From the NCBI GenBank assembly GCA_001821015.1, contig MHRQ01000015.1, positions 1 through 5,832 of the forward strand: a stretch of DNA of 5,832 nt, given 5' to 3'. The position numbers and the translations under genes were made by a program. Below are positions 1 through 3,612 of this stretch, piece by piece. This stretch comes from Candidatus Taylorbacteria bacterium RIFCSPHIGHO2_02_FULL_46_13 (GTDB lineage Bacteria > Patescibacteriota > Minisyncoccia > Phycocordibacterales > DSPV01). Each line of letters starts with the position of its first letter. The first letter of the stretch is position 1. The notes below the pieces were generated by a model. It made no database searches. It was not told the DNA's origin and saw only the letters and a list, made by a program, of their open reading frames with translations.

Positions 1-110
1 TCATACAAATTCAAATGGGTAAATTCAGTCATAGATTTATTCTACAAGTGTTCGGATTCAAAGGTAAATTTCCAACGCAGGTCTATTTTCATTTCAACGT
101 TCACCGAAAA

Positions 111-158
111 CCCCCTCCCACAATAAGAATGCTATAGCATTCTTATTGTGGGAGGGGG
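111..158. repeat. 48-base perfect palindrome (P1)
   Basis: The two 24-base halves (111-134 and 135-158) are exact reverse complements, with TATA at the centre. The outer part of each arm is a C-run/G-run (CCCCCTCCCAC and its complement). The inner part, 122-147, is an AT-rich core shared with the second palindrome at 288-327. As RNA it would fold into one long hairpin; as DNA it could extrude a cruciform. It lies about 220 bases downstream of the 80-residue membrane-protein gene on the minus strand. A terminator or mRNA-end role is possible, but no T-tract follows on the minus strand. Confidence 0.95.
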
Positions 159-176
159 AGGTGTGTGGGGTGGGGG
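150..176 (+). other. G-rich tract, possible G-quadruplex
   Basis: Four G-runs occur on the plus strand at 150-152, 154-158, 167-170 and 172-176. The loops are 1, 8 and 1 bases. The first two runs are also the right arm of palindrome P1, so a G-quadruplex and the hairpin would compete. The middle loop is longer than the usual strict limit of seven, so this is a permissive match only. Confidence 0.4.
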
Positions 177-187
177 TGTACCTAATG

Positions 188-217
188 CTTGGAAAGTTAG
201 TTTCCAATTCCAAGTGG
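188..217. repeat. Hairpin element Q1, related to 668-706
   Basis: TTGGAAA (189-195) and TTTCCAA (201-207) form a 7-bp stem around GTTAG. Bases 188-207 match 677-696 at 19 of 20 positions. Q1 then carries a second TTCCAA (208-213) before AAGTGG, as if a small tandem duplication had spread the right arm. Further on, GCCTGCACG (217-225) resembles GCCTACACG (716-724) beyond Q2. Q1 therefore looks like a decayed or altered copy of the better palindrome Q2. Confidence 0.75.
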
Positions 218-260
218 CCTGCACGTTTTAATAACTAGATTTACCCGGCACCACTTTTAA

Positions 261-286
261 GGGTTTAATACTATTTATTAAAACCC
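261..286. repeat. Short imperfect hairpin beside P2
   Basis: GGGTTT (261-266) pairs with AAACCC (281-286). AATA (267-270) then pairs with TATT (276-279), leaving A280 bulged. It sits one base before the 40-base palindrome P2, so two hairpins would be stacked downstream of the 80-residue gene on the minus strand. Its function is not known. Confidence 0.5.
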
Positions 287-287
287 A

Positions 288-327
288 TGCTATGAATAAG
301 ATTGCTATAGCAATCTTATTCATAGCA
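288..327. repeat. 40-base perfect palindrome (P2)
   Basis: The two 20-base halves (288-307 and 308-327) are exact reverse complements, again centred on TATA. Its inner 26 bases (295-320) equal the P1 core (122-147) except at one position per arm: A129 becomes T302 and T140 becomes A313. These two changes compensate each other, so pairing is kept. It starts 53 bases downstream of the stop of the 80-residue gene on the minus strand and is separated from it by unremarkable sequence (328-380). It could be a 3' mRNA hairpin, a terminator variant or a mobile palindromic unit. The sequence does not decide between these. Confidence 0.95.
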
Positions 328-380
328 GGTGAACGAGAGCTAAGGAGAGTGGTACTAGGGTGAGAAATGGTGGGGTTTAT

Positions 381-623
381 TTAACAGCTACGGAAGAGGC
401 ATAGAAGTGTGCCTTGGATGAAGTTGAGAATTCCATAGACGGAGAAAATTATGGCCAAGCCTATAATCCCCCACACGAGATGTCGCTTCCCGACCTCTCG
501 CCCTTCGGGGTTATCAGCTTTCGCGACAAACTCAACCGCACCCCAGAGAAACACGACAATGGCAATTCCAATAAGGAGAGAAATAACCGGATTGACGATT
601 TGCTGAACTATGTTTGCGGGCAT
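381..623 (-). CDS. Small two-helix membrane protein, pilin-like (VirB2/TrbC type)
   Basis: 80 residues. Two hydrophobic helices are visible, at about residues 9-34 and 49-70. They are joined by a short polar loop, KADNPEGREVGKR (35-47). The first helix contains FLWG (25-28); the second starts WGIIG (51-55) and ends SVYGILN (61-67). The same plan recurs in the proteins at 787-1119 and 2798-3169, and resembles VirB2/TrbC-like pilin subunits that are abundant in CPR bacteria. There is no obvious cleavable signal peptide. The C-terminus, CLFRSC, carries two cysteines, which its relatives here lack. The ATG at 623 has no Shine-Dalgarno site, but a promoter-like pair lies immediately upstream. It is probably transcribed alone, because a terminator (731-760) separates it from the upstream gene. 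The fold class is fairly clear; the actual function is inferred. Confidence 0.75.
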   Translation of the reverse strand: MPANIVQQIVNPVISLLIGIAIVVFLWGAVEFVAKADNPEGREVGKRHLVWGIIGLAIIFSVYGILNFIQGTLLCLFRSC

Positions 624-657
624 GATAGTAAAATAATAACATCAAACAGCACCACAA
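624..657 (-). promoter_or_regulatory. Possible promoter of the 80-residue gene
   Basis: On the minus strand TTGTGG (657-652) and TATTTT (635-630) are separated by 16 bases, and TATTTT ends 6 bases before the ATG. If used, transcription would start at or next to the start codon, giving a leaderless mRNA, which fits the missing ribosome-binding site. The -10 match is only 4 of 6 in AT-rich sequence, so this is tentative. Confidence 0.35.
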
Positions 658-667
658 GACAACAAAC

Positions 668-706
668 CCACCACCACTTGGAAACTTAGTTTCCAAGTGG
701 TGGTGG
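668..706. repeat. 39-base perfect inverted repeat (Q2)
   Basis: Arms 668-686 and 688-706 are perfect 19-bp complements around the single base T687. The outer arm is CCACCACCA and the inner part is CTTGGAAACT. The inner part matches Q1 at 188-207. It lies between the promoter-like region of the 80-residue gene and the terminator at 731-760, so it sits outside coding sequence. With T-A and C-G closing so tightly, an RNA hairpin would need to open a few central pairs. Confidence 0.95.
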
Positions 707-730
707 TCCCAAAGAGCCTACACGGGAAAA

Positions 731-760
731 CAAAAAGTAGCCTTGGGAGGCTACTTTTTG
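731..760 (-). terminator. Intrinsic terminator, probably bidirectional
   Basis: CAAAAAGTAGCCT (731-743) pairs with AGGCTACTTTTTG (748-760) around TGGG. A stem with an A-tract on one side and a T-tract on the other is the classic shape of a two-way Rho-independent terminator. It begins 27 bases downstream of the stop of the 110-residue gene on the minus strand, so that gene is the likely target. It isolates that gene from the 80-residue gene. Confidence 0.85.
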
Positions 761-786
761 TTCCTACACCTTGTAGAGAAATCCTA

Positions 787-1119
787 TTAAACGGCGGGTG
801 GTGTTATAGGTGTTGTGTCAAGAGGAATAGTGTTATAGAGAATATTCACCAGTCCCCAAACAGAAAGCATGAGGAATATTCCAACCACGCCCCAAAGGAT
901 AAAGGATCGCCCTGTCTTTCGGGCCTCTTCATCCCCCGCATTGAGGATAAATTTGAAAATACCCCAGACAATTACAAATACAGCTATTGTTAAGAGTATT
1001 GGGAAGACAATAGCAAGTATGCTCTGTAACGTTGTCTGAAAAGAAGTAAGATCAGTGATTTGTGCAGAAGCAAGTAAAGGAAGTGACGACAGACCTAGCA
1101 GTGCAATATATTTCTTCAT
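787..1119 (-). CDS. Signal-peptide-bearing two-helix membrane protein, pilin-like
   Basis: 110 residues. The N-terminus has a signal peptide: KK at 2-3, a hydrophobic stretch and a cleavage site after A17-S18-A19. Two helices follow, at about 33-59 and 73-96. The loop between them, LNAGDEEARKTGR (59-71), is polar. The motifs VWGIFKF (51-57), LWGVVG (75-80) and SVWGLVN (86-92) align closely with the 123-residue protein at 2798-3169 and with the 80-residue protein at 381-623. The Pro/Thr-rich tail (99-110) is probably exposed. Size, signal peptide and two helices fit the VirB2/TrbC pilin-like class. The upstream region is very AT-rich with no ribosome-binding site. A terminator follows at 731-760, so it appears to be a single-gene unit. 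That it is an assembled pilin is inference. Confidence 0.8.
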   Translation of the reverse strand: MKKYIALLGLSSLPLLASAQITDLTSFQTTLQSILAIVFPILLTIAVFVIVWGIFKFILNAGDEEARKTGRSFILWGVVGIFLMLSVWGLVNILYNTIPLDTTPITPPAV

Positions 1120-1245
1120 AAATAAATTAATAACTAATAATAATGGTTTATTAATGACGACCCTTTGAAAACATGATTAGCTTTCAAGCTCCAGAATAGC
1201 ACTTGGAGGGGCAAAAACAAGGGGGGTGTGGATAAACAGACGCTC

Positions 1246-1392
1246 GGAATGGCCTTTGTAGAACACGGATAAGGCTGGCCAGCGCCAGCCTTTCCTATGC
1301 TCGACTCGCTGTCGTCAAGAGCCCTCGCCGCGGACTCGGGTCGTTGACGAACCAGCCAGCTCGCCTACGCAATGTTCTACAAAGGCTATTCC
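1246..1392 (+). ncRNA. Candidate structured RNA closed by a 20-bp stem
   Basis: GGAATGGCCTTTGTAGAACA (1246-1265) pairs with TGTTCTACAAAGGCTATTCC (1373-1392): 19 Watson-Crick pairs plus G1251 with T1387. Inside are a 9-bp hairpin (AAGGCTGGC 1271-1279 with GCCAGCCTT 1284-1292, loop CAGC) and a 7-bp stem (TCGTCAA 1312-1318 with TTGACGA 1344-1350) that encloses a GC-rich loop. The only non-canonical pair is G·U if read on the plus strand but C·A on the minus strand, so the plus strand is favoured. The element is GC-rich compared with its flanks. It does not show tmRNA, SRP RNA or RNase P hallmarks. It could instead be a DNA element such as a mobile-unit end. Confidence 0.45.
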
Positions 1393-1616
1393 TCGCTTGA
1401 GAGAACAAAGGAACCCTTCGCCGTCTTTCTCTAGGAAATTCCTCGCTGAAAAGTAAAAATCGTCTGATTTTCAAAGCATGTTACGCTAACCCCTTCGTAA
1501 GGCCCGGGTTTATTCCTCGCTTGGGAGGTGGAAGAAAAAGCTAGCGTGAGGTTTCCCTATGCTGGGATCGCTCGTGAATTTAGGTTTATTGCCTAGCGAG
1601 TGAGGGGAGAGAAAAG
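1387..1616. repeat. Degenerate direct repeats in the intergenic region
   Basis: ATTCCTCGCT occurs at 1388-1397, 1438-1447 and 1512-1521; the first and third copies extend to TATTCCTCGCTTG. GGTTTATT at 1507-1514 recurs at 1583-1590, and the roughly 26 bases after each copy can be aligned with small gaps (a 76-base offset). TTTCC(C)TATGCT followed by TCGCT also recurs, near 1291-1310 and 1552-1572. The pattern suggests repeated partial duplication of a short unit followed by decay. The second copy of the duplication runs into the hairpin at 1607-1633. Confidence 0.55.
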
Positions 1617-1633
1617 TATCCTCTTTTTCTCTC
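1607..1633 (+). repeat. Hairpin GAGAGAAAA / TTTTCTCTC
   Basis: GAGAGAAAA (1607-1615) pairs with TTTTCTCTC (1625-1633), and G1616 can pair with T1624 as G·U. TCGCTCG (1568-1574) and CGAGCGA (1635-1641) could add an outer stem. It lacks a trailing T-tract, so it is not a typical terminator. Its role is not known. Confidence 0.5.
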
Positions 1634-1688
1634 TCGAGCGAGCAACGGCAACAAAGGGTTGAGGAGCGAATACCTGAAGCTCCGAAAG

Positions 1689-1736
1689 ACCTTGTGAGGT
1701 AGTTTTGAATCTTTGATGAAAAACTATCCACAAGGT
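1689..1736. repeat. Two-part hairpin upstream of hicBA
   Basis: ACCTTGTG (1689-1696) pairs with CACAAGGT (1729-1736). After a 3-by-2 internal loop, TAGTTTT (1700-1706) pairs with AAAACTA (1720-1726), leaving a 13-base loop. It ends 115 bases before the hicBA promoter-like sequence. It might be part of a transcript that runs through the intergenic region, but it is too far upstream to be an obvious operator. Confidence 0.5.
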
Positions 1737-1850
1737 GTACTGAACCTGTAAGGTTTAATACCCTTTATAGAAAGCAACGGGAGGCTCGTAGTGTACGGAA
1801 ACCAAGAAAATACTGCGCAAGACGTCGCAATCTGGGGTGTTTTTGTTCAG

Positions 1851-1879
1851 TTGTAATATTTTTCTTTTTTTGGTATCTT
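1851..1879 (+). promoter_or_regulatory. Probable hicBA promoter
   Basis: TTGTAA (1851-1856) and TATCTT (1874-1879) are 17 bases apart, the ideal sigma-70 spacing, with 4 of 6 matches in each box. TATCTT ends 7 bases before the hicB ATG at 1887, so the expected transcript starts at or beside the start codon. No Shine-Dalgarno site is present, which agrees with a leaderless mRNA. No clear palindromic operator overlaps the boxes. Confidence 0.55.
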
Positions 1880-1886
1880 TCTCTGT

Positions 1887-2135
1887 ATGAAATCGAGAAA
1901 GATCTCCAAAAAAGTTAGAAGCTACACGGCGTTTTTTGAGCGCAATACAAACGGTTCTTATACGGTAACTGTCCCGAGTTTACCTGGTTTAGTGACCGAA
2001 GGAAAGGACATTGAAGACGCGCGCTTGATGGCTGAAGAAGCAGTAAAATGTTATCTGGATGGAATGGTGAAAGACCATGAGGTAATCCCAGAAGAGACAG
2101 AAACAGCTCAAATACGTATAACGGTTAAGGCCTAA
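1887..2135 (+). CDS. hicB: HicB-family antitoxin
   Basis: 82 residues. The protein neutralises the HicA mRNA-cutting toxin by binding it. The HicB domain spans about residues 12-80: the first strand YTAFFER, NGSYTVTVPSLPGLVTEG (22-39) with the hallmark VPSLPG, then DIEDARLMAEEAVKCYLDGM (41-60) forming the helix. It ends after the RNase-H-like core, so the C-terminal DNA-binding helix-turn-helix or ribbon-helix-helix found in longer HicB proteins is absent. It may therefore not repress its own promoter. The antitoxin gene precedes the toxin, five bases separating them, so the two are surely co-transcribed and possibly translationally coupled. The ATG at 1887 is chosen for its position relative to the promoter and its family-typical length. 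Confidence 0.92.
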   Translation: MKSRKISKKVRSYTAFFERNTNGSYTVTVPSLPGLVTEGKDIEDARLMAEEAVKCYLDGMVKDHEVIPEETETAQIRITVKA

Positions 2136-2140
2136 GGGAG

Positions 2141-2368
2141 ATGGCCAGACTGCCGAGAGTTTCAGGGAAGAAAATCATCGTTGTTCTCATTCGGCGCGGG
2201 TTTTATATTCATCACCAGACTGGTAGCCATGTTAACCTACGTCATGAAACTAAAGTGCATCTGCGAATAGTTGTTCCATCGCATTCTAGAGAGTTGGCAC
2301 CGAAAACTATAAAGACGATTATCATTCAAGCAGAGATGACGGTTGAGCAATTTTTGGAGTTACTTTAA
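2141..2368 (+). CDS. hicA: HicA-family mRNA interferase toxin
   Basis: 75 residues, the usual HicA length. HicA is a double-stranded-RNA-binding-fold ribonuclease that cuts mRNA and stops growth when not held by HicB. The family features are all visible in order: LPRVSGKKII (4-13), RRGFYIHHQTGSH (18-30) with the catalytic histidine H30, LRH (33-35), VVPSHS (44-49), then TIKTIIIQAEMTVEQFLELL at the C-terminus. The active-site histidine is intact, so the toxin is probably functional. The ATG at 2141 follows the hicB stop by five bases. GGGAG abuts the ATG directly, too close to serve as a normal ribosome-binding site, so coupling to hicB translation is more likely. Its stop lies four bases from the stop of the convergent DUF5678-like gene. 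Confidence 0.93.
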   Translation: MARLPRVSGKKIIVVLIRRGFYIHHQTGSHVNLRHETKVHLRIVVPSHSRELAPKTIKTIIIQAEMTVEQFLELL

Positions 2369-2372
2369 TGTA

Positions 2373-2597
2373 TTACGAAAAGGCCATTACTCGCTTAAAA
2401 GTTGAAGAAAGGACGTAGCCCACATCAGCAGACAATACGTGCATGACAACTGCCTTTGCGTTTCCAACTTTCTTTCGCAGACTGACCAGAGATTCTGCAA
2501 CAGCAAGAAGTTTCTGGTAATCCAAGGAGAAAGCAACCCATTTATTCTCACGGGCTTTGGTAAGAAGGCTTAAATTTGGGGCTTTTATGAGTTCCAT
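2373..2597 (-). CDS. DUF5678-like small protein
   Basis: 74 residues, no signal peptide or membrane helix, presumably cytoplasmic. Residues 18-58 (ENKWVAFSLDYQKLLAVAES..LVSLRKKVG) have the pattern of DUF5678-type proteins: a KWVA strand, a short strand with a small-residue turn, an amphipathic helix and a final strand. Proteins beginning MELIKAP with ENKWVA are familiar from Parcubacteria. The biochemical role is unknown. It converges with hicA with only four bases between stops. Its first 13 bases overlap the end of a broken hicB fragment on the same strand. A promoter-like pair lies inside that fragment. The family call rests on recalled similarity, not on a search. Confidence 0.7.
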   Translation of the reverse strand: MELIKAPNLSLLTKARENKWVAFSLDYQKLLAVAESLVSLRKKVGNAKAVVMHVLSADVGYVLSSTFKRVMAFS

Positions 2598-2710
2598 ATT
2601 GCTATTCTATACTCTAACGCACTTGTTTTACAAGAGGCGAAAAAATATCCATCTTCGTCACGCTCAATCAAGACTTTATATTCTGTTGGGGGAGCATTCT
2701 TTGTTGACAT
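2585..2710 (-). pseudogene. Truncated hicB fragment
   Basis: A 41-codon frame starting at ATG 2710 encodes MSTKNAPPTEYKVLIERDED followed by GYFFASC. EYKVLIERDEDGYFFASC is the typical first strand-turn-strand of a HicB antitoxin. The family continues with P-(A/S)-L-x-G-C and a helix, but here the frame becomes KTSALEYRIAIWNS and stops. Similarity ends at about base 2630, exactly where the promoter of the DUF5678-like gene begins. No hicA partner follows. It differs in sequence from the intact hicB at 1887-2135, so it is not a copy of it. A genuine 41-residue protein cannot be excluded, but a remnant is more likely. Confidence 0.6.
2604..2633 (-). promoter_or_regulatory. Probable promoter of the DUF5678-like gene
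   Basis: On the minus strand TTGTAA (2633-2628) and TAGAAT (2609-2604, 5 of 6) are 18 bases apart; TATAGA (2611-2606) gives 16. The -10 ends 6 bases before the ATG, again predicting a leaderless transcript. The -35 overlaps the inverted repeat CTTGT-TTT-ACAAG (2622-2634), which could be an operator. The whole promoter lies in the part of the hicB fragment that no longer resembles HicB. Confidence 0.45.
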
Positions 2711-2797
2711 AACTTACATGATATACGAACAAAACGACACGGCCAACCTTTCTTAGACTCACAACGCAGGTTGAACTTTTGAAACCATGTTCCCTCC

Positions 2798-3169
2798 CTA
2801 GTTCCACAAACTGTCGTCGCGCTGAAAACTGCCGAGATCAGAAGCATCAAAGAACGTATTGAGCAAAATGTGCACCAACCCCCAGAAAGAAACCATGACA
2901 AAGACTGAAATGACGCCCCACATGACGAGCTTCCCTCCTTCCGCAAGACGCTTCGGGTCATCACCTGCGCCTATGTAGCGAAAGATGCCAAAGACTAAGA
3001 GGAAGACGGCAAGAGAGATAAGCACCCCCACGAAACTTTGAAGCACCGTAAGGACTTTGCCTACTACCACATTAAATGCTTGGCCTGCGGCAAAAACAAC
3101 CGCGGGCACCAAAAAAACGACTGACCACAGGACACGAATATATGATTGAATGTCTTGCTTCATTGTCAT
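2798..3169 (-). CDS. Two-helix membrane protein, pilin-like, operon gene 3
   Basis: 123 residues from ATG 3169, whose A-T-G overlaps the TGA of the upstream gene as ATGA. A longer frame reaches 3235, but its extra residues are hydrophilic, unlike a signal peptide, and lie inside the upstream gene. A second ATG at 3163 is also possible. A signal peptide covers about residues 10-28 (cleavage near VFA-A). Helices lie at about 46-67 and 82-104, joined by GAGDDPKRLAEGGK (67-80). FGIFRYI (60-66), MWGVIS (83-88) and SFWGLVHIL (94-102) align with the 110- and 80-residue proteins. It probably forms part of the same envelope structure as its operon partners. The Asp-rich tail (108-119) would be exposed. 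No clear terminator follows it. Confidence 0.8.
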   Translation of the reverse strand: MTMKQDIQSYIRVLWSVVFLVPAVVFAAGQAFNVVVGKVLTVLQSFVGVLISLAVFLLVFGIFRYIGAGDDPKRLAEGGKLVMWGVISVFVMVSFWGLVHILLNTFFDASDLGSFQRDDSLWN

Positions 3170-3612
3170 TGTAATACAGGAATATATGAACCCGTCGTAG
3201 CAAGGGCTTTTAGTATTTGATCTACCGCGAGCCACGCAATTAGCACAATACCCAACCCGATCGCTACATTTAGAAAAATGCCATGCGCTTTGCTAATCTG
3301 GCCGGGATTCCCTCGGGCTGAAAGATAAAGAAATCCTGCCCACGCAAATGCGATAGCGGCGAGGGGGACGGCAATGAACACCATGAACGTAAGTAGGTTG
3401 TTGGCAAGCTGTACAACGTGCGCCCACCCGCAAGGATTATCAAGCTTGTGAGTAGTGCTATTCCAGACATTGCATTCGGGAACAAGTCTAGTAGGAGCTA
3501 CGCTATCCGCGGCGAGACTTAACAGCGGTATGCCGAAAAGAAAGAAAAAGACTAACAGTATTGGCAATAATTTACGGACACCCGTATTCAGTTCTCTATT
3601 GAGTCTGGTCAT
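3166..3612 (-). CDS. T4SS-pilin-like membrane protein, operon gene 2
   Basis: 148 residues. An N-terminal signal peptide (basic residues to K14, hydrophobic 15-33, cleavage near S32-L-A-A35) is followed by an exported segment with two cysteines, C47 and C61 (ending PCGWAHVVQL), likely to form a disulfide. Two helices follow, at about 73-98 and 112-137. The loop SARGNPGQISKAH (98-110) between them is characteristic of the CPR 'type IV secretion system pilin' family (recalled as Pfam T4SS_pilin). The second helix runs VAIGLGIVLIAWLAVDQIL. Its start overlaps the stop of the solute-binding-protein gene by 4 bases (ATGA), and its own stop overlaps the next start the same way. There is no ribosome-binding site, so translation is probably coupled. 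Family placement is strong; the assembled structure is not shown. Confidence 0.85.
   Translation of the reverse strand: MTRLNRELNTGVRKLLPILLVFFFLFGIPLLSLAADSVAPTRLVPECNVWNSTTHKLDNPCGWAHVVQLANNLLTFMVFIAVPLAAIAFAWAGFLYLSARGNPGQISKAHGIFLNVAIGLGIVLIAWLAVDQILKALATTGSYIPVLQ

Larger units (their letters stand above)
1120..1886. other. Long intergenic region rich in repeats and folds
   Basis: No convincing protein gene was found. The only longer open frame (1510-1731, minus) is low-complexity and resembles nothing known. Structure is dense: TTGAAA (1165-1170) with TTTCAA (1182-1187), the enclosed element at 1246-1392, three copies of ATTCCTCGCT, a palindrome AGGAAATTCCT (1433-1443), hairpins at 1607-1633 and 1689-1736, and AACCT-GTA-AGGTT (1743-1755). 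The region separates the minus-strand membrane-protein gene from the divergent plus-strand hicBA pair. Confidence 0.6.

Noticed and set aside
414..993. Two plus-strand open frames (414-689 and 697-993) overlapping the small membrane-protein genes
   Set aside because: They are antisense to genes with clear helices and family motifs. Their own translations are low-complexity and resemble nothing, and the second runs through the terminator at 731-760.
1246..1392. Integron attC site
   Set aside because: The arms lack the R' and R'' core sites (GTTRRRY and RYYYAAC) at the expected places, and the stem is far more perfect than typical attC.
1388..1521. CRISPR array from the three ATTCCTCGCT copies
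   Set aside because: The repeat is only 10-13 bases, the spacing is irregular (50 and 74), and no cas gene is present.
1510..1731. Minus-strand 73-residue open frame
   Set aside because: It runs through hairpins and degenerate repeats, is Ser/Arg-rich without recognisable pattern, and has no promoter or ribosome-binding site.
1120..1886. tmRNA, RNase P RNA, SRP RNA or tRNA in the long intergenic region
   Set aside because: None of the invariant motifs (tmRNA CCA end and T-loop, RNase P GAGGAAAGTC, SRP GGAA tetraloop core, tRNA T-arm) could be found on either strand.
73..2771. CAACGCAGGT repeated at 73-82 and 2762-2771
   Set aside because: Ten-base matches are expected several times by chance in a window this size, and no flanking similarity exists.
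2711..2797. Terminator after the three-gene operon
   Set aside because: Only weak pairings (such as CAACCT with AGGTTG across 18 bases) and no T-tract on the minus strand were found.
2668..2964. Minus-strand 98-residue open frame
   Set aside because: It overlaps the end of operon gene 3 in another frame, and its sequence has no recognisable family pattern.
3170..3235. N-terminal extension of operon gene 3 to ATG 3235
   Set aside because: The added residues are polar, would precede and bury the signal peptide, and lie wholly in the upstream gene. The ATGA overlap at 3169 is the better start.
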